From Anaerotruncus colihominis (lineage in GTDB: Bacteria > Bacillota > Clostridia > Oscillospirales > Ruminococcaceae): a DNA stretch of 64,000 nt. The stretch spans positions 248,001 through 312,000 of the forward strand of contig NZ_VIQT01000010.1 of the NCBI RefSeq assembly GCF_010206195.1. The letters run 5' to 3'. Position numbers and translations under genes: made by a program. The first letter of the stretch is position 1. Each line of letters opens with the position of its first letter. Under the pieces are notes generated by a model. It was given only the letters and a program-made list of their open reading frames with translations, had not been told where the DNA came from and searched no databases. Shown here piece after piece: positions 41,808-50,358 of this stretch.

Positions 41808-43715
41808 TCAGAGAATGATGATCTCGCCCAACCGGCCGCTGGAATATCCGCCCAGCTCCTCAAGTTTTTGCGACAGCTCAGGCGACGTGAGCGTCTCCAA
41901 AAAGGCTTTGATCTGGGGAAGCTCCAGGAATTTTTTCGGGAGAGCGAAATCATATTCTTCCTCTCCGATTGGAATAAAATCCAGCCCCATCGCGCGCGCC
42001 GCTGAGAAAACCCCCATTCCCGCGTCCGCTCCTCCGTCGGCCACAGCTGCTGCTACGGCCATATGTGTGGCGGCCTCCCGGGTATAACCCTCAATCTCCA
42101 TGGGAGAGATATTTTCTTTTTTCAGCAGATAGTCCAGCAAAATGCGCGTGCCAGCCCCTCGTTGCCGGTTTACATACCGGAAGCGGGTCAAGTCCTGGAT
42201 CGATTGAATTTTCTTCGGGTTGCCCTTTGCCACCATCAGCCCCTGTATACGGCCAACCCCTTTTATGAGCGCCATCGGCTCTTTTGCAGAGATCCTCCGC
42301 AAATAGGGAACATTATACTCTCCATTCGACTCCTCCAGCAAATGAATGGGGGCCATGTGGGCTTCTTCCCGGGAAAGGCTCATCAGGCCAGCCATGCTGC
42401 CCACATGGCTGCTGGATAGGTAATATCCCGGATGCCGGACGGGCATCAGATCCGCGATGACATCCAGAATCAAATCATGGCTGCCAATGGATACCAACGT
42501 CCCCTCAATCTGCGCCCGGGAGCGAAACAGCTCGACCGGCACAGTTTCTCCAGCCTGCGCGCCTTCACTGTCCTGTTCAATGACACAGAAGCCGTCCGCC
42601 CGCACCAGACTCATCGCAGCCCCGGCGCCCCGGGCCAGCGGGGCTGCCACCAGGCGTCCGTCCACCTCACCGACTTTAACCCGAACATACTCCCGATATT
42701 TCAGGGAAGAGACCAACTGCCTGGTCAATACGGCGGATACCCGCTCTCCGCCGCTGGTTTGTCTGCCGGAAAGACATTCCAAAACCGGCGCCGCAAAATT
42801 CTTAAACGCCAGATACGCGGATACCGGATACCCCGGCAGTCCAATGACTGGCTTTCCCTGGATCACCGCCAGGATGACCGGTTTGCCCGGCTTCATGGCC
42901 ACGCCATGTACCACAACGTCTCCCAGTTCCCGCAGCACATGCGCGGTGTAATCCTCTGTACCGGCGCTGGAACCAGCATTGATCAGTACCATGTCATAGT
43001 CCTCCACCGCCTGGGAAACCCGTTCTTTTAAAAGGGCATAGTCGTCCGGAATGGGGGCAAACCGCTCTCCGATGCCGCCGCCCTCCTGTACCAGCCCCTC
43101 GAACATTCTGGTATTTGACTCCAGAATATCCCCCTCCTTGGGAACTTGGTCCGGCTCAATGAGCTCTGTGCCGGTGGGTAAGATCGCTACCCTGGGCGCT
43201 GCGTAGACCTCCACGGAGGTAATCCCGCCGGAGAGCAGTACGCCTATATCTACCGGACGAATTTGGTGGCGGCTTCCCAGCAGCATCTCGCCCGCTACGA
43301 TATCCTCTCCCACCGGCCGGACATGCTGCCAGGGAGACGCCGCCGCCCGGATAACAACTGTCTGGCTGTCCGCCTCTTGAACATCCTCCGCCATAATAAC
43401 CGCATCCAACGGCGGGCGGACAGGATCGCCGGTGTCCACAACGATGAATTCCTCCCCCAGCTTCAGACGCAGGGGGGCGTTCTCATCTGCTCCGGTGGTG
43501 TCTGCGGCCCGCACAGCGATGCTGTCCATGGCCGCGGAGTTGCAGAGGGGAGAACAGTATTTCGCGTATACCGCCGCCCGGGTGACGCGGCCCAGAGACT
43601 GGACAACAGCAATCTCCTCAAAGGAGGGCCGGCACGTGTCCCGCAGCGCCGCCATGTAGCGTTCCCGCGCCTCTTTTACTGGGAGGCTGTTGAGATACAA
43701 ATTTCGTTTAGCCAT
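41808..43715 (-). CDS. MoeA-like molybdopterin protein with C-terminal periplasmic-binding-type domain
   Basis: The product is 635 residues from the ATG at 43715 (AGGAGGGG upstream). Residues 1 to about 400 are a MoeA domain (SAAMDSIAVRAADT, TGTELIEPDQVPKEGDI, MVLINAGSSAGTEDYTA, VMKPGKPVILAVIQGKPVIGLPGYPVSAYLAF). MoeA inserts molybdate or tungstate into adenylylated pterin. Residues about 420-635 form a substrate-binding-protein fold (YYLSSSHVGSMAGLMSLS, RGAGTRILLDYLL, ADAGMGVFSAARAMGLDFIPIGEEEYDFALP). This fusion is common in anaerobes and may select the metal. It overlaps the restored frame of the preceding moeA by a few bases. Confidence 0.9.
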   Translation of the reverse strand: MAKRNLYLNSLPVKEARERYMAALRDTCRPSFEEIAVVQSLGRVTRAAVYAKYCSPLCNSAAMDSIAVRAADTTGADENAPLRLKLGEEFIVVDTGDPVRPPLDAVIMAEDVQEADSQTVVIRAAASPWQHVRPVGEDIVAGEMLLGSRHQIRPVDIGVLLSGGITSVEVYAAPRVAILPTGTELIEPDQVPKEGDILESNTRMFEGLVQEGGGIGERFAPIPDDYALLKERVSQAVEDYDMVLINAGSSAGTEDYTAHVLRELGDVVVHGVAMKPGKPVILAVIQGKPVIGLPGYPVSAYLAFKNFAAPVLECLSGRQTSGGERVSAVLTRQLVSSLKYREYVRVKVGEVDGRLVAAPLARGAGAAMSLVRADGFCVIEQDSEGAQAGETVPVELFRSRAQIEGTLVSIGSHDLILDVIADLMPVRHPGYYLSSSHVGSMAGLMSLSREEAHMAPIHLLEESNGEYNVPYLRRISAKEPMALIKGVGRIQGLMVAKGNPKKIQSIQDLTRFRYVNRQRGAGTRILLDYLLKKENISPMEIEGYTREAATHMAVAAAVADGGADAGMGVFSAARAMGLDFIPIGEEEYDFALPKKFLELPQIKAFLETLTSPELSQKLEELGGYSSGRLGEIIIL

Positions 43716-43823
43716 AAAAATCCCCTCCTGAAAATGGATGTACAAGCACTTGCGTTCCCCCGGCCAGCCCCTCCCGATTCCTTTCAATCATCAGATATCC
43801 GTCGGCCCGGGTCAAGGTGGTAA

Positions 43824-44942
43824 TCAGCCCGGACTTTCCGTATACCGGCCTTCGTCCGCCTGCCGCAGCTTTACCATTTGACAGGTGGTCTTTCCTGGGG
43901 AAGCAGGCACATTAGCCGTCAACATTGCCGGAAAGCACGGAGGCTCCAGCTGGCCTGTTTTCCGGCGTATCAGCCAGCAAAATAACAAATCGAACACCAT
44001 CATGGCCGAAACCGGATGCCCCGGCAGCCCAGCCAGCAGAGTATTGCTTGCGCTGTCCAGGCCCAAAATAGTGGGTTTCCCCGGCTTTAGCGCCAGCCCA
44101 TGGGTAAAAACGCCCGGGGCGCCCACCCGGTCTAAAACGGCGTGGGGCTTGTCCTGTTCCCCCTGTGAGCTTCCTCCGGATACCGCGATCAGGTCGCTGT
44201 CCAAAAGGGACTGCCGGACCGTCTGCTCCAATAAGGGTTCCACGTCCGGCAGAGTAACAGCCCTTACAACCGCGAACCCGTTTCGCCGGGCCAACGCCGC
44301 CAGGGCATAGCGGTTCACATCCCGTACCTGTCCCGGCTTTGGGGAATCCGCAGGGGCGACCAGTTCGTCTCCCGTTGAAATCAGCGTTACCCGGAAAGGC
44401 TTGTATACCGGGACGCTACAGATTCCGGCGGCCGCCAGCGCGCCGATCTCCTGGGGGCGAAGACAGGTGCCCCGGCATGCTACGGCATCCCCGGGGCGGA
44501 TATCCTCATCTGGCCGTACCACGCCCTGGCCGGGCGCGGCGGGGGCGTATACCGCCACCTCTTGCCCCAGGCGCTCACTGTATTCGACCATGACCACAGC
44601 GTCCGCTCCTTCCGGGAGCATACCGCCAGTGGGCACATAAGCGCACTGGCCCGCGGACAGGGAAACCTCTGAGGGCTGTCCCATTTGAATATCGCCCGCC
44701 ATTTTTAAAAAAGCGGGAATGCTCTCTCCTGCTCCGGAGGTGTCCGCCGCCTTTACCGCGTAGCCATCCACTGTGAACCTGTAAAATCCGGGAAGCTCCT
44801 CCCGGGCAAGGATGGTTTGCGCCAGAATCCGCCCACAGGCGTTCTCCAATCCAATTTCCTCAACTGGCGCTTCCCAGCTCAAGGCGCAATCCAACAACTT
44901 TTGCCGCGCTTTCTCCAGGTCATCAACCCTTAGCAGTTTCAT
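43824..44942 (-). CDS. moeA: molybdopterin molybdotransferase MoeA, apparently frameshifted near its end
   Basis: The product is 372 residues as read from the ATG at 44942. MoeA domains are clear: FTVDGYAVKAADTSGAGE, YVPTGGMLPEGADAVVMVE, ISTGDELVAPADSPKPGQVRDVNRYAL, VSGGSSQGEQDKPHAVL, KPGKPTILGLDSASNTLLAGLPGHPVSAM. It ends abruptly at ESPG. A one-base shift near 43836-43844 opens a frame reading KSGLITTLTRADGYLMIERNREG, the normal MoeA C-terminal domain, which runs to a stop at 43708 overlapping the next gene. So the gene has lost about one base, or the sequence has an error. Confidence 0.88.
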   Translation of the reverse strand: MKLLRVDDLEKARQKLLDCALSWEAPVEEIGLENACGRILAQTILAREELPGFYRFTVDGYAVKAADTSGAGESIPAFLKMAGDIQMGQPSEVSLSAGQCAYVPTGGMLPEGADAVVMVEYSERLGQEVAVYAPAAPGQGVVRPDEDIRPGDAVACRGTCLRPQEIGALAAAGICSVPVYKPFRVTLISTGDELVAPADSPKPGQVRDVNRYALAALARRNGFAVVRAVTLPDVEPLLEQTVRQSLLDSDLIAVSGGSSQGEQDKPHAVLDRVGAPGVFTHGLALKPGKPTILGLDSASNTLLAGLPGHPVSAMMVFDLLFCWLIRRKTGQLEPPCFPAMLTANVPASPGKTTCQMVKLRQADEGRYTESPG

Positions 44943-44977
44943 TGCTCCCACAACCTTTCTTCATTGCCCAAAAGGGG

Positions 44978-45658
44978 CTACTCCCGGAACAGCCGTATCT
45001 TTTCGAAGGACAGCCGGGATAAATTCATCCGCAGCAAGATTCCCCGCAGTCCCGGCCGTCCCAACAGAACTTGGGCGGCCTCGCCCGTCTGAAGAGAGGC
45101 CACGGCAGCCACCGCCATTACAACGACGCCACTCTGTGGAGCCGGTTCCTTCAGCCCGTCATAGAGCAGTTCCAGCACCCGATCCCCGGGGAAAACACTG
45201 GTAACCTGCCCGCCCCATCCGCCGACAGCCCCATGCACCAGCGGGATTCCCAGCCGTCCCGCCTCCCTTTCCAGCAGGACCCGAGGCTCCGGCCGGTCCA
45301 GCGCATCCAGAATCAGGTCGTGTCCCGCCAGCAATTCTCCTGCGTTTTCTTCCGTCAGAAAAACATTCCAGGCCCGCGCCTGCACGCTTTTATTGATTTC
45401 TGTTACCCGGCCAGCCGCCCAGGACGCTTTAAACTGTCCAAGCGTCCGCTCCGCGCAGCCAATCTGCCGGTTTAGATTGCTCTCTTGAAACCGGTCGCCA
45501 TCCACCACCGTCAAAGCGCCTATACCCAGCCGGGCAAGCTCCTCTATACAGAATCCGCCCAGGCCGCCACACCCCACCACACAAACCCGCTTTCGCCATA
45601 AGAGCGCAATCTCCTCCAAAGCAAGAGGGCCCAGATTCTTCTCATATCGTACATCCAT
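44978..45658 (-). CDS. ThiF/MoeB/HesA-family adenylyltransferase
   Basis: The product is 226 residues, an E1-like enzyme that adenylates the C-terminal glycine of a small sulfur-carrier protein. The nucleotide-binding motif VVGCGGLGGFCIEELARLG (residues 27-45), then VVDGDRFQESNLNRQ with catalytic Asp and Arg, and DALDRPEPRVLLE. The zinc-binding CxxC pairs of MoeB and the rhodanese extension are missing, so it is the short type. It is the first gene of the leftward run with two MoeA-type genes, so a role with a MoaD-like carrier for the pterin cofactor is likely. No carrier is visible in the window. Confidence 0.85.
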   Translation of the reverse strand: MDVRYEKNLGPLALEEIALLWRKRVCVVGCGGLGGFCIEELARLGIGALTVVDGDRFQESNLNRQIGCAERTLGQFKASWAAGRVTEINKSVQARAWNVFLTEENAGELLAGHDLILDALDRPEPRVLLEREAGRLGIPLVHGAVGGWGGQVTSVFPGDRVLELLYDGLKEPAPQSGVVVMAVAAVASLQTGEAAQVLLGRPGLRGILLRMNLSRLSFEKIRLFRE

Positions 45659-45773
45659 CTTCTCTGCCGCTCCCTTCTGGAAATGAATCCTTCTATATCC
45701 GCGGAAACATTAGGACGAGTGTCAAAAGCGCCCCCTTCATCTTGTTAAATTTGCCGTTTTTTCTAAACATCAC

Positions 45774-45801
45774 TTGACATTTCCCAGAAATTCTATATAC
45801 T
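45774..45801 (+). promoter_or_regulatory. promoter of the YheO-type regulator
   Basis: TTGACA (45774-45779), 16-bp spacer, TATACT (45796-45801), 80 bp before the ATG. Downstream leader DNA contains TTTATCATAACAATAATTT, resembling the AT-rich repeats ahead of the lyase gene. Confidence 0.6.
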
Positions 45802-45880
45802 AAACATATCGATAATGAAAAATTTATCATAACAATAATTTTTTGTCAATAAGTTGGCGATAAGTTAGCAAAGGAAACAT

Positions 45881-46528
45881 ATGATTTATAATGGAAGAAT
45901 TGAAGACTTTATCCCGCTGTTAGATTTTCTGGCAAATACCTTTGGCAATGGAATTGAGTTTACCCTGCACGATTTCTCCAAGCCGGGGAAAACCATCATA
46001 GCCATCCGCAATGGGCAGATCACAGGCCGGCAGGTTGGAGACTCTATTTCCAACTTTACCCTGCGGGCAATCCAGGAATCTGTCAAAGACTCGGAAGATT
46101 TGTCCGAATTGAAATCCAAAATCCTTGAGAAAAAAGATCTCAAAACAGGAGACCTTCTAATCATGGGAGAGGATGGCACGATTAAGGGTTTGCTCTGCGT
46201 AAATATTCCTCTCCCAGGCCTCCGGGAAATGTCTCGCCTTTTAGAAGGGCTTCTCGGGACCGCTCCCCCCTCGGAGCCGGCCCCTCCAGCTCCTCCAGCT
46301 TCTTACGATGTTGGTTCTTTTGAGGGGCTGGCGGAATCGATCATTGACGGCGTTCTGGCAGAATCCGACGTTTCCCCTGACCGAATGACTCCAGAGGAAC
46401 GGATTATGGTGATCGAGCGCATCCACAACAAAGGCGTTTTCCAATTAAAGGGAGTTGTAGGGCTGGTTTCCCGCAAGCTTAATGTGTCAGAGGCTACTGT
46501 GTACCGTTATCTTGGATATTTATCTTGA
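45881..46528 (+). CDS. YheO/DauR-type PAS-HTH transcriptional regulator
   Basis: The product is 215 residues. The N-terminal YheO-like PAS domain (residues about 5-115: FIPLLDFLANTFGNGIEFTLHDF, LIMGEDGTIKGLLCVNI) probably binds a small ligand. A Pro/Ala-rich linker (PPSEPAPPAPPAS) joins a C-terminal HTH_22-type domain: ERIHNKGVFQLKGVVGLVSRKLNVSEATVYRYL. Relatives such as DauR regulate amino-acid catabolism. It lies immediately upstream of the beta-eliminating lyase and divergent from the molybdopterin genes. It is a likely controller of this cluster. Confidence 0.87.
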   Translation: MIYNGRIEDFIPLLDFLANTFGNGIEFTLHDFSKPGKTIIAIRNGQITGRQVGDSISNFTLRAIQESVKDSEDLSELKSKILEKKDLKTGDLLIMGEDGTIKGLLCVNIPLPGLREMSRLLEGLLGTAPPSEPAPPAPPASYDVGSFEGLAESIIDGVLAESDVSPDRMTPEERIMVIERIHNKGVFQLKGVVGLVSRKLNVSEATVYRYLGYLS

Positions 46529-46551
46529 TGGGTAAAATTTCAGGCGATCTC

Positions 46552-46587
46552 TTTAATATTCCGCTTTTGAAAAAGCGGAATATTAAA
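46552..46587 (+). terminator. intrinsic terminator after the regulator
   Basis: A 17-bp perfect stem TTTAATATTCCGCTTTT/AAAAGCGGAATATTAAA with a two-base loop, 24 bp after the regulator stop. The stem is AT-rich at its base and lacks a downstream T-run, so it could also act as an attenuator for the lyase gene. Confidence 0.7.
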
Positions 46588-46601
46588 AACGGCGATGTAA
46601 T

Positions 46602-46684
46602 GATAAATTATTACCATAATAATCAATAATTTTCCCCACAATGATGCGATAAATTATTGCCTATTGTGATAATAAATTATTATT
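46602..46684 (+). promoter_or_regulatory. three AT-rich direct repeats upstream of the lyase gene
   Basis: GATAAATTATTACC (46602), GATAAATTATTGCC (46648) and AATAAATTATTATT (46671) share ATAAATTATT. They lie between the regulator terminator and the lyase ribosome site, so they are candidate binding sites for the YheO-type regulator. Confidence 0.55.
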
Positions 46685-46740
46685 ATTATAATTAATCATT
46701 TATTATCCGCAACATCAAATTTTAACAGGAGGAATCTATT

Positions 46741-48156
46741 ATGGCAAGAGACGAAATCTTTGAGCGCATCCAACCGGAACCCTTTAAAATCCATTCGGTT
46801 TCCCCGTTGAAGATTTATTCGAGGGAAGAACGCATCGGCTTCATCAGAGAAGCGGGATACAACACCTTCAAAATTCATTCCGAAAACATCTTTGTCGACT
46901 ATCTGACCGACAGCGGCACCACCGCTATGAGCGACGCCCAGTGGGGCGGCATCATGATCGGCGACGAAGCCTACGGAAGCGCCAAAAGCTGGTTTAAGCT
47001 GGAGAGCACCCTGAAAGAGCTGTTCGGATACAAGCACATCCTTCCCGCCCATCAGGGCCGCGGCGCAGAGAAGATTGTCTTCCAAACCATGATTAAACCG
47101 GGCCAATTTGTTCCCAACAATATGCATTTCTCCCCTGACCGTGTGAAAAATGCCGGCGGCGTCATGCGCAACCTGATCATTGACGAGGGCGTCAAGCTGC
47201 AAAGCGACTGCCCCTTCAAGGGAAATGTGGACATCGATAAGCTGGTGCATCTGATTGAGACTGAAGGCCGTGAGAATGTAGCGTTTATCGAGGTCACTGT
47301 TACCTGTAACAATGCTGGTGGACAGCCTGTCTCCATGGAGAATCTGCGCCAGATCAAGGCCGTCGCTGATAAGTATGGTTTGAAGGTTGTCCTGGACGCG
47401 GCCCGCATCTGTGAAAACGCTTATTTGATCAAGCTGCGTGAGCCTGGCTATGAGAACACCCCTGTCCGGGCCATTATCAAGGAAATCTGCTCCTATACAG
47501 ACGCCTGCGTTGTCAGCTCCAAAAAAGACGGTATGGTCAATATCGGCGGCTTTGTGGGCGTCAATGACGACGAGCTCTATGAGAAGATGCAGTCAATCTG
47601 CCTGATGTGGGAAGGCTACGCAACGTACGGCGGTATGGCTGGCCGCGATCTGGAAGCCCTTGCGATCGGTTATATGGAAGGCAGTGACGAGGACTACCTG
47701 AAATACCGCATCAACCATGCCCTTTATCTGGGTGAGCAGCTCCAGAAATACGGTGTTCCCATCACCACTCCTGTAGGCGGCCACGGCGTCTGGATTGACA
47801 ACAAGAGCTTCGCCCCACATATTAAACCGGAGGAATATCCGGGCGTGGCTATCACCACGGCCATGTACATTGAAGGCGGTATCCGTGCAAGTGAGCTTGG
47901 CAACCTGGCGTTCAGCACCCGCGACGAAGAAACCGGCGCTATTATCAGCCTGCCCGAGGTAGATTTGACACGCCTCGCGATCCCCAGGAGGGTTTACAGC
48001 TACCGTCATCTGGATTATACAGCGGCGGTGATTGGCGATATTTACAAGAACCGTGACAAGCTGGTCGGCTTCAAGGTTGTGCGGTATCCGTTCATTAAAT
48101 ACCGTACCGTTTTCCTGGGCCAGATGGCTCCTGTTACCGACGGTTATTACGTCTGA
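46741..48156 (+). CDS. beta-eliminating lyase (tryptophanase / tyrosine phenol-lyase family)
   Basis: The product is 471 residues, family length. PLP enzyme: DYLTDSGTTAMSDAQW, PAHQGRGAEK, VTCNNAGGQPVSMENLRQI, PLP-Asp region VLDAARICENAYLI, PLP-Lys motif SSKKDGMVNIGGF and YGGMAGRDLEAL. It splits an aromatic (or other) L-amino acid to pyruvate, ammonia and the side-chain product. The residue that is Arg in tyrosine phenol-lyase (MERG) and Ile in tryptophanase (VEIG) is Leu here (ASELG). That argues against tyrosine and for indole or another nonpolar product. The N-terminus and C-terminus differ from both. Regulated by the upstream repeats, inferred. Confidence 0.87.
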   Translation: MARDEIFERIQPEPFKIHSVSPLKIYSREERIGFIREAGYNTFKIHSENIFVDYLTDSGTTAMSDAQWGGIMIGDEAYGSAKSWFKLESTLKELFGYKHILPAHQGRGAEKIVFQTMIKPGQFVPNNMHFSPDRVKNAGGVMRNLIIDEGVKLQSDCPFKGNVDIDKLVHLIETEGRENVAFIEVTVTCNNAGGQPVSMENLRQIKAVADKYGLKVVLDAARICENAYLIKLREPGYENTPVRAIIKEICSYTDACVVSSKKDGMVNIGGFVGVNDDELYEKMQSICLMWEGYATYGGMAGRDLEALAIGYMEGSDEDYLKYRINHALYLGEQLQKYGVPITTPVGGHGVWIDNKSFAPHIKPEEYPGVAITTAMYIEGGIRASELGNLAFSTRDEETGAIISLPEVDLTRLAIPRRVYSYRHLDYTAAVIGDIYKNRDKLVGFKVVRYPFIKYRTVFLGQMAPVTDGYYV

Positions 48157-48175
48157 TTTCTCATGCAACCACCTC

Positions 48176-48209
48176 GAAAGGCGGCTTTGGACGGCCAAAG
48201 CCGCCTTTC
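48176..48209 (+). terminator. hairpin between lyase and oxidoreductase genes
   Basis: A 15-bp perfect stem GAAAGGCGGCTTTGG/CCAAAGCCGCCTTTC, loop ACGG, 20 bp after the lyase stop. It lacks a strong T-run, so it may only partially terminate. Confidence 0.7.
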
Positions 48210-48257
48210 ATCCCAAGTGGAGTTTTCATTTCACAGATGCCAGGAAGGAGGAAGCCC

Positions 48258-49001
48258 ATGCGTTATGGGTATTGCGGAAAAATTGCCATTGTAGACCTCA
48301 CAAAGGGGCAGGTCACTGTCGAATCTCGGGACGAGGCATTCTATAAAAAAGTGCTGGGCGGCGAAGGGCTTGGCGCCTGGTTGGTCAACGAGATGGTTCC
48401 CATCGGCGCCGACCCGCTGGGGGAAGACAATATCCTTTGCATCGCGTCCGGTTTCCTTACCGGTTCCGCCGCCCCGGCAAGCCCCCGCGTCATGGTCATG
48501 ACCAAATCGCCGATCACCGGCGGCTTCGGGGATTCCAATGCGGGCGGCCGGTTTGGAAACGAGCTGAAAAAATGCGGCTTTGACGCGTTGGTTATCCGCG
48601 GGAAGGCGCCTTCGCTCTCTTACATACAGGTCGGCGACGGACAAATTGAAATCCGGGACGGGGAACATCTCGCCGGTCCGGACACCGTAGCCGTCAAGAC
48701 CAGGCTGGGCGAGGAATTGGGACTGGAGAGTTTCTGCTGCGCAAGTATCGGCCCGGCCGGAGAACGCCGCACGTTGATTTCCGCCATTATGTTTGACGAC
48801 CGGGCGGCAGCCCGTTCCGGTGTCGGCGCTGTTATGGGTTCTAAAAATTTGAAAGCGATTGTGGCGAAAGGCAGCCAGCGTATTGAGATCAATGATCCAG
48901 AGTTGGTGAAAAATGCAACGATGAGTTCCGGGCTTATATTCGCTCTACCAATTGCTTTGTCATTGACGTCATGCGAAAGTACGGTTCCTGTGGATTCATG
49001 A
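48258..49001 (+). CDS. aldehyde:ferredoxin oxidoreductase, N-terminal part (frameshifted)
   Basis: From the ATG at 48258 (GGAAGGAGG upstream). AOR-family tungsten enzymes oxidise aldehydes to acids with ferredoxin. Residues 1 to about 220 match the N-terminal bis-pterin-binding domain: GKIAIVDLTKGQVTVE, LGGEGLGAWLVNE, SGFLTGSAAPASPRVMVMTKSP, GDSNAGGRFGNELKKCGFD, RSGVGAVMGSKNLKAIV. After VKNAT at about 48920 the frame diverges into 26 unrelated residues. Shifting by one base continues EFRAYIRSTNCFVIDVM and joins the following ORF. The gene is therefore split by one lost base (or a sequence error). Confidence 0.88.
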   Translation: MRYGYCGKIAIVDLTKGQVTVESRDEAFYKKVLGGEGLGAWLVNEMVPIGADPLGEDNILCIASGFLTGSAAPASPRVMVMTKSPITGGFGDSNAGGRFGNELKKCGFDALVIRGKAPSLSYIQVGDGQIEIRDGEHLAGPDTVAVKTRLGEELGLESFCCASIGPAGERRTLISAIMFDDRAAARSGVGAVMGSKNLKAIVAKGSQRIEINDPELVKNATMSSGLIFALPIALSLTSCESTVPVDS

Positions 49002-50140
49002 GCATCGGCATCCAGGCTGGAATTGGCCCAATCAAGAATTGGTCGCTGGCGGGAGAGGAGAGCTATCCCCAGCATGAGAAGATCAACGGGGAAAACGTCC
49101 TGAAATACCGCACCAAGCGGCATGGCTGCATGTATTGCCCCATCGCCTGCGGAGGAACGGTTCAGGTGAAGGATGGACCGTTTAAAGTTGAAGAGGCCCG
49201 GCTCCCGGAATATGAGACGATTCAGGCGTTCGCCCCCTTTGTCATGTGCGATGACATTGAGGCCTGCTTCAAAGCGCAGGAGTTGTGTGACAAGGCGGGT
49301 GTTGATACCATTTCCTGTGGCCATGTGGTGGCTTTCGCCGTGGAGTGTTTCGAAAACGGAATTCTGACCCTGGAGGATACCGGCGGGCTGGAACTGCGTT
49401 GGGGGGAGCCCAAAGGGATTATTGAGCTTACCCGGCAAATCTGCGAAAGGGAAGGTTTCGGCGGAGAGGTGCTGGCGGACGGCGTCAAACGCGCTGTGGA
49501 ACGAATCGGCCGCGGAAGCGAAAAATATGGCGTGCATATCGGGGGGCAAGAACCTGCGTTCCACGACTTCCGCTATGAAGCGCCCTCCCGCGGAGTTACC
49601 TATATTTCCGACCCGACTCCCGCCCGTCATGAGCGGTGCAGCGGCGGGCAGCTTTTACAGTTGAAGATGCCTTTGGGACCATATCCGGAGTTCCAGCCGT
49701 TCGATGTACCCGAGGGGGATATGGATGCCTTGGGGCGGCTCTATGCCCGGGGTTCCAAGTATTACAGCGCTTTTTCCTCCTGTGGATTCTGCGCGTATAC
49801 CCTGGGGGCTTCCTCTCATCTCGACGTCATCTCCATTATCCAGGGCTTTGCCGGGTGGGATGACTTCACAGCGCAGGATTTCCTGGATGCAGGTGAACGT
49901 ACCCACACTCTGCGGCAGATGTTCTCCCTGCGGGAAGGACTCACGTTCGACAAGATACAGTTCCCTCCCAGACTGGTGGAAAAGCCTATTTTCGAGGGCG
50001 CCCTCGCCGGGAAGCGGAACACGGTTGATTTTTACGAGATACGCCGTCATTATTTTGCCGGATATGGTTTTGATCCAGACAGCGGAAAACCATCAAAAGA
50101 GCGCATGGAGGAACTGGGAATCGGGCAATTCTACGTGTGA
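48971..50140 (+). CDS. aldehyde:ferredoxin oxidoreductase, C-terminal part
   Basis: Residues as read from the internal ATG at 48971; the true coding homology starts about 48920 in the same frame. It carries domains 2 and 3 of the tungsten oxidoreductase: RHGCMYCPIACGG with the CxxCxxxC cysteines for the [4Fe-4S] cluster, EYETIQAFAPFVMCDDIEAC, DTISCGHVVAFAVE, YEAPSRGVTYISDPTPARHE and the fourth-cysteine region SSCGFCAYTLG. The substrate pocket is not diagnostic. As it stands the polypeptide is broken from the pterin-binding half. It would need ferredoxin and the MoeA-type genes to mature. Confidence 0.86.
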   Translation: MRKYGSCGFMSIGIQAGIGPIKNWSLAGEESYPQHEKINGENVLKYRTKRHGCMYCPIACGGTVQVKDGPFKVEEARLPEYETIQAFAPFVMCDDIEACFKAQELCDKAGVDTISCGHVVAFAVECFENGILTLEDTGGLELRWGEPKGIIELTRQICEREGFGGEVLADGVKRAVERIGRGSEKYGVHIGGQEPAFHDFRYEAPSRGVTYISDPTPARHERCSGGQLLQLKMPLGPYPEFQPFDVPEGDMDALGRLYARGSKYYSAFSSCGFCAYTLGASSHLDVISIIQGFAGWDDFTAQDFLDAGERTHTLRQMFSLREGLTFDKIQFPPRLVEKPIFEGALAGKRNTVDFYEIRRHYFAGYGFDPDSGKPSKERMEELGIGQFYV

Positions 50141-50161
50141 TTAGAAAGGTGGGCGGAACAG

Positions 50162-50338
50162 ATGGGAACGGATTGCAATGTTACATTGCGGGCCTCCTGC
50201 GCAAACCAGCCGGACGAACTGCATGTGTATTCCCGGCAGGTTGCCAAAGGGATCTTGCTGCTGGAACTTTTAAAAAGGCTGGCCCTTGGGGCAGCACTCA
50301 TAAGACAGTATTGGAAATGTTTTCGGGAAACGGCGTAG
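50162..50338 (+). pseudogene. truncated 58-residue ORF at a transposon boundary
   Basis: ATG at 50162, 21 bp after the oxidoreductase stop, with AAAGGTGGG upstream. It starts MGTDCNVTLRASCANQP and is not a family I recognise. Its last residues (FRETA) are encoded by the hairpin at 50327-50358 that also encodes the convergent recombinase C-terminus (GETA). It is therefore probably the stub of a longer gene cut by insertion. Confidence 0.45.
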
Positions 50339-50358
50339 CTTGCGGACTATGCCGTTTC
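50327..50358. repeat. inverted repeat at the left edge of the transposon stack
   Basis: GAAACGGCGTAG (50327-50338) pairs with CTATGCCGTTTC (50347-50358) with one mismatch. Both flanking ORFs end in this sequence. It is a candidate terminal repeat of remnant A. Confidence 0.55.
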
